Shown here: positions 10,383 through 20,739 of the stretch, in pieces
Position numbering within the stretch: position 1 is the first letter of the stretch
How the letters are laid out: every line of letters begins with the position of its first letter
Assembly: GCA_009746045.1 (NCBI GenBank)
Contig: RPFO01000027.1
Location: 5,884,884-5,948,883, forward strand
Source: Mesostigma viride
Taxonomy: Eukaryota > Streptophyta > Mesostigmatophyceae > Mesostigmatales > Mesostigmataceae
DNA length: 64,000 nucleotides
Reading direction: 5' to 3'
The notes under the pieces: model-generated
Told to the model about the DNA's origin: nothing
The model's input: the letters and a program-made list of their open reading frames with translations, nothing else
Database searches by the model: none
Position numbers and translations under genes: made by a program

Positions 10383-11347
10383 ATGTCGAATTCGGACTCT
10401 GAAGCTAGGACAAACACCTTTGCGCGTGCAGCAACGGTAGCGGCGTCCAGTCCAGTACCCGCAGGAGGGCACGAGGACTCGGGGAAGTGCGCCGAAATAT
10501 TCGTGCGGTGTCGGCACCGGGCGAGTACGTCCGAGGAGCAGCCGAGCAGCTGCTGAGATTTCGCGAGGACCTCGCGGAAATCATCAGAAGGCTGCCAGCG
10601 TCTTGGCGGGCTGGCCACACAAACGCATTCGCGTTTGAGCAGGTGGTCACTCTGCTTTTGCAGATAATTGCCATAAGCCTCGGGGGTGCCCGAGAGATAA
10701 ACGACCTTGTCGCCAATCTCCGCCTTGGGGACGACTACACCGGCGTGCCAAACGTGGTGCAGGTCGCCCGGGACAGGCGGGAGGCCATCGTTCGTGGCAG
10801 TACGCAGGCGTTGGTGGCAGAGTGCCAGAATCTGGCGCACTCTGTCTTAGAGTTGACCAGAGGCGCTGCTGATCGTGTCTTCATTACTCTTAATCCCTTC
10901 TCCATCTACACTAGTCGGGATACTCCACATTCTCGCCGAGAGTTAAACCAGCTAAGTTTGACTGTCGACGTGGTTGGCGGTCGAGAGGTCTCAGCCGACG
11001 ACGCCTTCTACGACTTCGTAGATCAGCCAGCAGGGGCGGTAGTACAGCCGGCCCAGAGGCGTCACGAGGGCGACGGCTCTCAGGAGGGCCGTGAGCAGGC
11101 GCAGCGGGACGAGCTTAATCGCTACCACATTGACGACAACGTTGGTTTAGGTGAGGCCCATTTGTTGAGGTGGGGGCGTTCTCGCTGGATACGTGATTAC
11201 GCGTATGGTTTGAGGCTTCCGGTGGTTATTAGGCCTGTGCCTACTCACGACGACCAGGGGCAGCCATTGAATCCGGTGGAGGGACCGTTCCACGAGCCAG
11301 CACCTGCACCGGTTGCAGGAGAAGCTTCGTCTGAAAACGAGGCTTGA
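10383..11347 (+). CDS. Element 1 ORF1, unknown protein preceding gag
   Basis: Unrecognised protein of about 320 aa. ATG at 10383 gives MSNSDSEARTNTFARAA, then a one-base frame change near 10485 leads into the long frame (RRNIRAVSAPGEYVRGAAEQLLRF and onward) ending at 11347. The middle is helix-rich (RFREDLAEIIRRL, FEQVVTLLLQIIAISL). A segment VFITLNPFSIYTSR matches the FLTILTNPLRIVTRR region in ORF1 of element 2, and the C-terminus is acidic and Pro-rich. Elements 2 and 3 carry an equivalent ORF between the 5' LTR and gag, so it is a constant component of the family. No zinc knuckle, protease or enzyme motif is visible. A capsid-like or RNA-binding accessory role is only a guess. Confidence 0.7.
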
Positions 11348-11415
11348 GGGGGTGGAGGATAGGTGGAGAGTTTGCTGTTTTCTTGTTGCAAAGTTGGTCG
11401 CAGCCATTGTATATA

Positions 11416-12735
11416 ATGCCTAGGAGGGCAAGCCGGGGTGCGGCGACATTCGAGGAGCAACGGGAGCGAACGGCAGAGGAGGACATCGCCAGAGAGGAAG
11501 GGGAGGCGATGGAGGAGAGGGGCGTGGAGGCGCCAGCTGGGCAACCTATCCCAGAGATGGACCCCAGGCCGGGAGAACACACAAGCGGTGGCGTGATGGG
11601 CAAGCTGAGGCGGAGAAAGTCAAGCGTGCCAGGCGACCTACGGATGCAGTGGTGCTCACAACGCCTGGTGAGGAGGACGCCATCGTCACCCCAGGTGTGC
11701 GTGCTGCAAAGCAAGCTGCTGTTCACGATAGGGTGTCTGGTATGTTGCCCGAGCGTTTGGAGGCTAGGATTGACCCTCCCCAGGCACCACCAGTGCGTGT
11801 GGGGAGTGTGTTGCCTGGCACCCGTCCATTTTCTGATGCTGTGACAGTCATGAATGGGCAGAAAGCGCTCAACCCTCCCTGAAGCAAGACAACCTGGATA
11901 AATGGCTTGATGACATGAAGCTAGTTGTGGGCTCTGTCGCAGCAGGTGTGGATATTGTCAGGGTGTTTCACTCTTCCACCGCAAACAAGGGTCGTCTGAA
12001 AGGGTCAATGACATGGCTAGGCATGCTCTGAAGAGGGGCACACTTGGCTGCAGTTCCTGGATGACATCAAGGAGGAGTTTTCTGACAGGGTTCACAATCT
12101 CACCATGGAAAAGAAGAGAGAATTTGATGAGTTTGAGATCAAGGGTGAGGTGGCTGCTGAGCTGGCCAGGTTTGAGTTGATCGTGGAGGCAGGCAAGAAG
12201 CAGGGCTTCAGTGTGACAGTCAGGGCAGCAGCAGACCACTTCTTGATAAGATGGGCTTGTCAGAGGAAGGTAGGGCTACTGCTAGGCAGCTCTGTGATCT
12301 CACTGATGGCACCTGGGGGGCTCTGAAGCGTGTGATACTAAACTTCAGGACCCGGGTCCCTACCTGCAAGGGTATCAGTTCTCAGGGAGGGTCAGCGTCT
12401 CAGGCTAGCCAGGGCAAGAACCGTACCCCATCTGGGACACGGTATGGCAGCAGGAGAAGGAAGCAGGCCCAGAAGGAGCAGAACCAGGGTGGTGGAGGGG
12501 TCAGCAGGGGAACCAGAATCAGGGGAACCAGTCTGGCAACCGTAACAGCCATCAGCAGGGTAAGGGTGGTGGCCAGGGGCAGAATAACAATCAGGCCTCA
12601 GGCAACCAGAACAAGCAGGACAGCAAGGCCCCAGGGGGAGGGTCTGGCAAGAGCAAGTGTTTTGCTTGTGGCAAGGAAGGTCACTGGAAGAGGGATTGCC
12701 CAAACAAGAAGAAGGGGCAGTCTGATCAGAAGTGA
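11416..12735 (+). pseudogene. Element 1 gag with CCHC zinc knuckle, frameshifted
   Basis: Gag packages retrotransposon RNA in virus-like particles. ATG at 11416 starts MPRRASRGAATFEEQRERTA. The frame changes near 11640 (to VLTTPGEEDAIVTPGVRAA) and again after about 11880, so the coding region is broken in several places. The end is clear: Gly/Gln/Asn-rich basic region, then the knuckle CFACGKEGHWKRDC (CX2CX4HX4C, about 12657-12700), then basic tail and TGA at 12733-12735. The gag of element 2, intact in one frame, shows what the uninterrupted protein looks like. Frameshifts in homopolymers could be sequencing errors given identical LTRs. Confidence 0.8.
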
Positions 12736-12738
12736 CTA

Positions 12739-15700
12739 GTGAAGCAGTCCCGTGTACATAGTGAGACACCCTGTGGGGACACAGCTTCACATGTAAATAA
12801 ATCTGGGCAGGGTGCCACCTCTGATCAGCACCAGGGGTGTACTGATGTTCTCATTCCACAAGATTGCATGCATGCTGCAGCACAACAATCCCCTCAACTG
12901 TCAACAGGTGGAGGGTCCCCAGACAGGGTTGGCTCTGGGAGCCTAGATGCTCTGCTGGGAGGGTCTGCTGGGTCCTCTGGATCCAAGATGCAGAAGGTGG
13001 ATGTTGCGTCCTCACACGCAGGGCCCGTCCAGGCGTCTTCCCAGGTGCGTAATCTGGCTAGGCAACTGAGCTACACGGATGCTGGACGCAGGCTGCACAA
13101 TATCTTTGGTCACACAGCCATGGCTGAGATGTTTGGTTGGAAGATTGGAGATGAGCCACTGAGGGAAGCATGCAGGGCTGCAGCTGAGCAATGTGCTTGT
13201 AAGGAGAATGCTGCCAAGAAGCCAAGGTCCCATGCTAGGGAGCCTGCCAGGGAGAAGGGGGACATCCAGGTAGACGTCCAGCATATCAGGGGCTTATACA
13301 TTTTGGTGGCAGTGGACAGATTTAGCAGGTACAGGCTGCTCCAGATTCTGCCAGATATGAAGGGGAATACCCTGCTGCTGGGCTTGCAGACTCTCTTACC
13401 AGGCTTTGGGGTGTACAAGACAGTACAGGCTGATATTCAGTTTGAGTGCCTACTGTCACAGCAGGAGCAACTGCCATGCAAGCTGCTGGTCACGCCCAGG
13501 GAGAGCCATGGACAGCAAGGTGCTGTGGAGAGATCCATCAGGGAGGTCAAGACCGTAGTGCTGGCAGAACCTAAGGTGCCACTGGTAGCATCTGCTTTGG
13601 AGAGGGCAGTGTGGACCAGGCAGGTGGAAGAACAGTTGAACCTCAGAATAAACTACTATTATGACGGGGTGGCTGTCAATCCTGTAGCACTGCAGTTTGG
13701 ATGCTAGCCCAGGAAGTGGTCCAGGCATGCTTGAGGAAAGCAGACAGGGTGTTTGCTCAGTTGAGACGCAAGGATAGGGGCTGGAATGTGCTGAGGCCTC
13801 AGGTGGGGCTGAAGGTCAGAATGTGGAAGGAGCCATCAATGCAGGGCAAGAGGGGCAAGTGGCAGAACGGGGTGGTGACCTGTGTGGAAGATGCCAATCG
13901 TTCCTGCCTTGTGGCCTTGGAGAGTAATCCCAGGCATGTTTACAGGTTGAGCTGGGCCAACGTCAAGGAACGCAAGCCACATGCAATCTGGCCTGCAGAC
14001 GGGCCTGGACCCCAGTGTTGGCTGGAGGGCCAGGTTAAGGACCAGGTAGTTGATGTGCCTGTCACTGACGTGGGAGGTGGCTATCCCTCTGATGATGATG
14101 AGGTGCAGGAGGCAACTGCATCACCTGTGGTGGAGCCAACGGGGGCTGGGCCTGCACCAGGGTCCAAGAGGCCACTCATGGCAGACATTGTCCGGTCGCT
14201 CATGTTCAACAAGCACAAGGATCCCAAGGTATCTAAGTTGACTGAATGGGGTTCTTGCTGGGCTGCTACCCTAGAAGTGGATACTAACTCAGAGGTGTCT
14301 ATCATCAGGGTGGAGGATGCTCAGGGCCTGAAGGTGAATAAGGCTGGCTGCAGGGCAGTGAGTGACTTTACGGGCACTGTAACAATGAAGATCCTAGGGG
14401 AAGTGACTGTGCCTATCCTGGGTGTCCCCACTGCGTTCTGTGTGGTGGAAGGGTACCAGGGGCCTGCCATTTTGGGCCAGAATTTCTTGTGCATGCCAGG
14501 AGTGACTCTGTCAGCAGATGAGCTTGCACTAGAAGGTCATGGCAGTTTGCCCCTCCAGAGATATCACTACTCCAAGGGTCTAGCTGTGGCAGTCAAGGCT
14601 GTGAAGGGGCAGCAGAGTGTGGGGCCTGAAGGCAAGGAGCCCATTGCTGAGGACTTGTTGATCATCCCAACCACCCTAGATCCACGGGACTTGGGGGTGC
14701 ACAAGTACCAGATTGCTGGTCACAGTCCTATTTCCTGGCACCAGTTGGTAGAGTTGATGCAAAGCCCCAAGATGGCTAAGGCATGGATTCTAGGGTTTGT
14801 CTCCAGTGGGCATGACTGGATAGTGTCTAACTGTGCTGAGCCTGTGGATGAGTTGCCCAGGGAGCATCAGTTGCTAAGGCTCTTGTTTGTGCTCAAGCTG
14901 AAGGAGATAGACGGTGTGCAGGTGCCACATGTGAGGCCAGTTGTGACTGAGTACCATGGCACGGGGGAGCTGACAGATGAGGAGTTGTATACGCCTGGGA
15001 TGCTGCATGATACCTGGAGGATTGTTCTGTGTATATATCTGTCTTTCCTGGTCAAGGGCATTGCGTACAGCTCTGTGCTGATTGATTTCAAGAGGGCTTT
15101 TCTCAAGGTGATGTGGAGCAGGCCAAGGAGACGTGGCGTGATATCCCTCCCTTCTTTGTAACAGTGCCCAAGGTGTGGAGAGCAGAGATCAAGTCAAAAT
15201 ATCTCAGAATACTCAAGGGTTTGGAGGGTCTCAGGTCCAGCCCTATCATCTGGAGAAAGAGCCTGGAAAAGTTTCTGAAAACTCACTGTGGCTTTACTGT
15301 GTCTCCAGTTGATCCTTGCTTGTTCCAGAGTACTCATGAAGGGTTGCCTGTGTTTGCATCTCTGCATGGAGATGACCTGCACCTTTTAGGGCCTCCTGAG
15401 TGGGTGGATTCAGTACTGTCCAAGATCCAGAAGAGGTTTGAGTTAGGAAAGGTCCAGCACATGAAGCAGGATGAGCCCATGGTGTTTTGTGGAATGCAGG
15501 CCACGCTGATCAAGAGGGCAGGTACTTGGTTTATCAAGATGGAGGGTGGCAACAACTATCCTCAGCAGATCATTGATGCCCTCCAGCAGCCCATTACCCA
15601 GGCCAGGTGTGCCACAATCAGGGGAATGTTGGCTTGGCTAGCTAGCATTTGTGCCCCAGATTTGTTGGTGCTGAGTAGGCTCACAGATGCTCAGCTGGTT

Positions 15701-16273
15701 GAGGTAGGGGCAGAGCAGGTGGTTGAGTCTGTCAGGAGCTCACCTCCACTCATACTGGCAGCTGTGGACTTGTACAAACCACTCAACATGGTGCTTTTTG
15801 TGGACAGTTCCATGGACAGCAGGAAGGTGACGGATGTCAGGGGTAGGGCAGCAGCACTCATTACACTACAACAGGAGCACACTTCTCTGGTCAGCTGGTA
15901 CAGTAGGTTACAGAACAGGGTGACGCCCAGCAGTGACATTGCTGAGTGCAGGGCAATATGTGAGGGGCTACACACTGCTCTTTACCTCAGGGAGTTATTC
16001 TACCAGCTCTGTCAGGTAGCTTCCTGTAGCTTGCAGCTGCACACACTGGTCAAGACAGACAGCATGGGCATGGTGCAGTTTGTGCACAGACAGCTCGCCA
16101 GGAGCAGGGATCTGGATTATTTGTTGCTGAAGGAGATGTCTTACCTTGCTCATCTTGAACATGTGCCTGGTGTTGACAACCCAGCAGACGCCCTCACCAA
16201 GCTGGAGAGCAAGGCTGAGCTACAATACCCTGTGCTCAAAGGGCTCATGGACCCCTTTTCTGGTGGGACTTGA
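12739..16273 (+). pseudogene. Element 1 pol: integrase - protease - RT - RNase H
   Basis: Frame opens right after the gag stop with no ATG. Integrase: zinc-binding H/H in RLHNIFGHTAM and C/C in CACKEN; catalytic D in IQVDVQ, D in VQADIQFE, E in GAVERSIREVK; C-terminal SH3-like region (VRMWKEPSMQGKRGKW). Protease-like domain follows: LEVDTNSEVSII (D-T-N, 14280-14288) and AILGQNFL (about 14467-14490). RT: LIDFKRAFL, LKGLEGLRSSPIIW, LHGDDLHLL (GDD at 15367-15375). RNase H: LFVDSSMD, SSDIAECRAI, VKTDSMGM, NPADALTKL, stop at 16273. Single-base frameshifts at about 13703 and 15112 split it into three frames. Ty1/copia pol normally has protease before integrase; here no retropepsin motif precedes the integrase. 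Confidence 0.88.
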
Positions 16274-16681
16274 AGTCCAGCCTTTGCCAGTTGGTGGCTG
16301 ACCAGTGCTGTTGTCCCCAGGGGGGAGGGCAACAGGTAGCCTACCTGTCACCAAGCAGGTAGAAGGCTCAACAGGAGCAAGCTCTTCCTGTAAAGGATTA
16401 GCACAGTGGGATGCCTTTGGCCTCGGGCAGTTAGGCCATGACAGGGCAGGCCATGTTGAGAGTTCTTCCAGGTTGTTTGTATATATCTCTCTTGTTTAGT
16501 TTTCTTTAGCTGTGAATAAGTGACAACCTTGGATATTATGGTGTTGTAACCTGACAGTTGGGCCTTGCTGGTGCAGGCTGGTCCACTGGGAACACTCAAC
16601 ATTGGTTTTGGTGGATATTCTATAATAAACCATAATCATGTTGTATGCCAATCTCTCTTGTTGTCTGTCATGTGACCAGGT
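16274..16681 (+). other. Element 1 3' noncoding region, left part
   Basis: No coding sequence. It continues at 22180 after the DIRS insertion. The DIRS junction falls in CCAGGTTT / AAGTTTAACCTGG, which would have formed a short inverted repeat before insertion. Confidence 0.7.
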
Positions 16682-16818
16682 TTCTATTAACCGTGGAACT
16701 CCAGGGTAACCAGACTCTTTATTAAAACAATGAGTGGAGCACATACAAAAGGCAGGCCACATCCCGGCCGCCGATGCTCATGGGAACACTTATTGCTTGG
16801 CAAAGGCTAGCCTTACCC
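16682..16818 (-). repeat. DIRS split direct repeat A1
   Basis: TTCTATTAACCGTGGAACTC through GCCTTACCC; same sequence at 17277-17412. Confidence 0.9.
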
Positions 16819-16843
16819 CCAAACACGCAGGGAGGGTGGGGGG

Positions 16844-17276
16844 GAAAAGAAAAGAGGCCGACCTTAGCTAGGTGGGTTTGTTTTTGTCCTTTTTTGCGTG
16901 TCATGCGGCCTTGGCCCGGACGGCATTTTTTCGCCACGCAAATGTTGCGTCTGAACAAATGACGCCATGTGGCGTTCTAATTGCCGGCAGCTTACGTAAG
17001 GCTGCCGGGGCTATTAGGTCACATATTGCGTGAGAGAAAGAATCTAGATCTAGTTAATCACTACGCCATGAGCCAAGAAACCTAGACAGTGGCAGGTTTA
17101 TATCTCAACGTAGCTCCTGCCACCTGGCCAAGAAAAACTGGCCAAAGCTTTGGCCACGACTGATCCGGATCAGGCCGCACCGGCCTCAAAAGGTTTGTCA
17201 CGTGAACCCAATAACCTAGCTATAGCGGCTACCCTTCCATCTCACTATAAAGAAACTATGTTCAGAGAACCACGAT
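16844..17276 (-). repeat. DIRS split direct repeat B1
   Basis: GAAAAGAAAAGAGGCCGACC through GAACCACGAT; same at 21746-22179 with one extra A. It abuts A2 directly, the expected circle-junction arrangement. Contains GCCGGCAGC..GCTGCCGG inverted repeat at about 16983-17009. Confidence 0.9.
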
Positions 17277-17412
17277 TCTATTAACCGTGGAACTCCAGGG
17301 TAACCAGACTCTTTATTAAAACAATGAGTGGAGCACATACAAAAGGCAGGCCACATCCCGGCCGCCGATGCTCATGGGAACACTTATTGCTTGGCAAAGG
17401 CTAGCCTTACCC
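17277..17412 (-). repeat. DIRS split direct repeat A2
   Basis: Second copy of A; lies between B1 and the 3' end of the pol ORF. Confidence 0.9.
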
Positions 17413-17484
17413 TTATATCCCTCCCTGGCGATCCATGCCAGGGGCAAAGAACCTAGCATAATGACAGAGAAATGAACAACCAAA

Positions 17485-20400
17485 TTAGGTGGAGGGCAAT
17501 TTCAAAATAGCCCGCCAGGCCCGAGGGGGGCAGGCGGCCATGGCCCGAAGAATAACCTCAGGCAGCTGCACCTCCAAACTGCGGTGCAAGCCCACATAAT
17601 GGGCAACCGTGGAGCTGCTAAGCCAGCGCCCCCGGCCCTGGATGTCCCCCATGCTGCGACCCGCGAGGAAATCGTGAGTGGCACCTCCATGCCGCAGCCC
17701 GTGAATGGTGAAAATCTGGGCGACCCCCAAGGCCTGACTCGCAGCCTGCCAAATGCGCCGGAATTGCGGGTAGGTGAAAGGGAACACGGCCTCCCAAGCG
17801 TGCTTACCCGCGATGCAGTGACGGAGGATGGTTTCAGACATCACATCTTCTACCACCACTGACTGAGTCTTGCCCTTAGAGGTCTTGGTAGACCTCAGCA
17901 GTAGGGCGCCCCGTTGAGCCGGCCCAAGCCGAACGTCAGGCTGGAGGCGCACATGGCCAACACGGAGGTTCAGCGCCTCCGAGATTCGCAGGTAATGGCG
18001 GAACACGATGACAACCAGCAGGCCCGCAAGGCGCTGACCTTGCATGACCATCGTGCTGGCAAGTGCAAACGCCGCCTCCCATGGAATGGGAGGAGGGGCA
18101 CGGGGGGGCACAAGTGTTTTCCACCCAGCGAGGACGCCACGGGCCAAGTCCCACCGCTTCACCATACCGGGATAATAAAGTTGCAACCCCATCAAGGCAT
18201 TGACACACACTTGGCGGCTGTACCCCCGAAAATGAGCCCAGGCGACATACGCACAAAATGTCTCCTCAAGGGTGTCAGCTCGTGACGATGACCCGTCCGC
18301 CCGCCCACCAGCCTCCCACCAAGTCAAGAGGGAATCAAGACCACGACGGTAGGCCAGCAAAGTAGCCGGCTTTACTTTCCCCTCTAGCAATGGAAGGTAG
18401 CTAACAGGTGCAGGGGGCCCCGGGTTAGGATGGATGCCTTCCGCGGTCAGGTCGCGCACCCAGCCTGCCAAGAAAGTCGCCATGGATTGGCCGCGAGAAA
18501 CGCCATCGGCTGGTTGAAGTGCACTCGGCGTCCACACCCACTGGGAACGACTCCCCGTGGCGAGGGTCAGCGCGCACAAGCGGCGGCACTGCTTGTTGAG
18601 CTTGTGGGATGAGGACCGCCCCTTAGCCAAGCAGCCCAACGCCGCGGTGGAGTCCACCAACCTCACCACCCGCTTGCCTCGGTTTGCCAAGCTGCGCGCA
18701 CTCCTCTCCACGCCCTTCACTGCAGCCCGCACCTCCTTCTCGTTGATGTGCATCCCCGGATCCCGCCAACGACTCCGGACCCCAACCCGCCATTGCTGGC
18801 TAGTGATTGCTTGTTGCGCCCGCGCGCTCAGTGGCCTAGGGCCAGCGTAGGCCACCTCACTTGGTATGAGCAAAGTCGGGTACCCCCGCACCTCTCGTGC
18901 CCTCGCCAGCTCCGTCACATCGCCCGGCTCCATGGTTGCGTACACGACACCTTGCCCGTAGGTGGACGCGTCAGATGCAACCACCTCACGGGCCAAAGGT
19001 GCGCTTCGGTCAACCCTTAGCATGGGAGCCAAGGCCAGGGCACACTCTAACTCCTCCCGCACCCCGGCCCACAGCACCCAGGATCGCTGCCCCCACCCTT
19101 GCAGGCTGATGAATTTGAAACATTGCTGCCAAATGGACAAGCAGCTGCGGCTTAACATCTGCAGCCACAACCACCGCCCCAAGACGGCAGCCAGCCCCTC
19201 GGCCGTAGCTCGGCCTCGAGTGAGTATAGCCTGCGTGTGGGCGATCACAAGGTTGAGCTGCTTGACCGTTGGTTCCAGCACGCCGTTCCGTCGGTGCACC
19301 ACCCCTAGGGCTTCTAGCTCGTCCCCTTCCAGGCTCGCCATCTTAGTCTTCTCCTTAGACGGCACAAGGTTGTTAGGGAGGTAGCCTTCCTCAATAGCGC
19401 GCGTGATGAGCTGGTTCACCGCCTCGCAGGTCCGCCCGTTGCTGGCCACCAAGTCATCAATAGTGATGGACAGCATGGGGGCAGGGGGGTTTTCCAGGTC
19501 AATCTGAAGCTCCCCGGCGCGCTCCTCCTTGTACTCGATGGCCAAGCGCAGTGGCTGGCCACACTCGTCGCGCACCAAGGTGAGCTCACCTGCGCTTGAG
19601 AGGTAGTTGACCTGGCGCCTCGGATCCAGGGCACCGGTCATGTAGAGCACCATCTCATGGATGGCCTCCCCCAGCGCCACCGCATGGGAATGTCCCATGG
19701 CCAGCACCTTGAGCACGGGCCACACCTTCCGCCTGGGCCCTGCCAGACCTACGCTAGTCGACCACACACTAGGAAGCCCTTGGTAGTCCCACCACCACTC
19801 GGGCACCTCGATGGAATAGTAGTATGACACGAGGTCGCTCTTGGCGCAGTAGCACCAGCCTTTGATGTAGACCTCCACGAGGATGCCCAGGTGGGGTAGC
19901 AGGATCTTGGGGGGGTCCACCCACAGCAGGTTGCCCAGCTTCCTGTTGACGATGAACCGAAGCTCACCCACCCCCTTGGCCACTCCAAAGCAGCCATCCA
20001 CCCACTTGGGCCGCCTCTCCCGGAACGCCACCATGCCCACGCCCGCTGCCCGGCTCATGAGCTTGCCCCATTCAGCCATGGAGCATCCCCGGCTGGGCTT
20101 GGGCACATTCCAATACTTTGCGCTCGCCACGACCGCTGGCTTGATGCAGTTCTCTTCGCTGGCATATATCTCCCGCCAGCTCGGCCGCATAGCCAACAGG
20201 TCGAGCAGCCGTGCCTTCCCCGCCACCTCCGCCTTTGGTAGACTCACCGCGTCCGCGCGCAGTTGTTCATACTTATTCTGCTTCCCATATATTGCATCAG
20301 CACCTTCTTGCTCCTGGCCTGTCGCAACGCCCCCTACGCGGCGACTGTGCCAGGTGCAGTGCCTCTTGACCCTCGCAAGGGCCTCCTCCCTCCCCTTAGA

Positions 20401-20739
20401 GCACGCCCCTCTAGGGTTAGGAGGAGGGTCTTGCCCCCCTCCCCACAGCCAATTAAGCCAACGCACTACCTTGCATTGCAGTGTGTACTCGCGGTGGCGG
20501 CGCGTGGCACGCTGTCGCCGGCGTGCCGATCTCACCCTGCCCCACGCGGTGTACGCTGGCCTAAGTGGGTATGGCAGCGGGAAAAGGGAGCGGTCCCGCT
20601 GGGATTCTATTTCCCTACTTGTTGAGCCTTGCTGAGCTTGTCCAAGAGGATGGCAGTTTGGAGAGCTGCCTTGACAGCCGGGGTGGCTGACAGTGCAGCC
20701 TCCTCCCCCAATGGCAGGAGGTGGCTGGCCACCTTCCAC
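17485..20739 (-). CDS. DIRS pol: RT - RNase H - 2A-like - tyrosine recombinase
   Basis: One 1,084-codon frame; the first about 150 codons overlap the gag ORF and may not be the true N-terminus. RT: LRFIVNRKLGNLL (about residue 260), AKSDLVSYYYSI with catalytic D (about 303), LSITIDDLVASN with DD (about 425). RNase H: VVASDASTYGQG (about 585), HINEKEVRAAV (about 664), RLVDSTAALG (about 695), QPADGVSRG (about 742). Then GIHPNPGP at residues 768-775, a 2A-like ribosome-skipping motif. Tyrosine recombinase: RISEALNLRVGHV (R, about 918), HGLRHGGATH (H..R, about 1015), and VAHYVGLH (nucleophile Y, about 1043). All catalytic positions are present, so the element may be active. The recombinase inserts the circular cDNA. 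Confidence 0.92.
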   Translation of the reverse strand: MEGGQPPPAIGGGGCTVSHPGCQGSSPNCHPLGQAQQGSTSREIESQRDRSLFPLPYPLRPAYTAWGRVRSARRRQRATRRHREYTLQCKVVRWLNWLWGGGQDPPPNPRGACSKGREEALARVKRHCTWHSRRVGGVATGQEQEGADAIYGKQNKYEQLRADAVSLPKAEVAGKARLLDLLAMRPSWREIYASEENCIKPAVVASAKYWNVPKPSRGCSMAEWGKLMSRAAGVGMVAFRERRPKWVDGCFGVAKGVGELRFIVNRKLGNLLWVDPPKILLPHLGILVEVYIKGWCYCAKSDLVSYYYSIEVPEWWWDYQGLPSVWSTSVGLAGPRRKVWPVLKVLAMGHSHAVALGEAIHEMVLYMTGALDPRRQVNYLSSAGELTLVRDECGQPLRLAIEYKEERAGELQIDLENPPAPMLSITIDDLVASNGRTCEAVNQLITRAIEEGYLPNNLVPSKEKTKMASLEGDELEALGVVHRRNGVLEPTVKQLNLVIAHTQAILTRGRATAEGLAAVLGRWLWLQMLSRSCLSIWQQCFKFISLQGWGQRSWVLWAGVREELECALALAPMLRVDRSAPLAREVVASDASTYGQGVVYATMEPGDVTELARAREVRGYPTLLIPSEVAYAGPRPLSARAQQAITSQQWRVGVRSRWRDPGMHINEKEVRAAVKGVERSARSLANRGKRVVRLVDSTAALGCLAKGRSSSHKLNKQCRRLCALTLATGSRSQWVWTPSALQPADGVSRGQSMATFLAGWVRDLTAEGIHPNPGPPAPVSYLPLLEGKVKPATLLAYRRGLDSLLTWWEAGGRADGSSSRADTLEETFCAYVAWAHFRGYSRQVCVNALMGLQLYYPGMVKRWDLARGVLAGWKTLVPPRAPPPIPWEAAFALASTMVMQGQRLAGLLVVIVFRHYLRISEALNLRVGHVRLQPDVRLGPAQRGALLLRSTKTSKGKTQSVVVEDVMSETILRHCIAGKHAWEAVFPFTYPQFRRIWQAASQALGVAQIFTIHGLRHGGATHDFLAGRSMGDIQGRGRWLSSSTVAHYVGLHRSLEVQLPEVILRAMAACPPRAWRAILKLPST

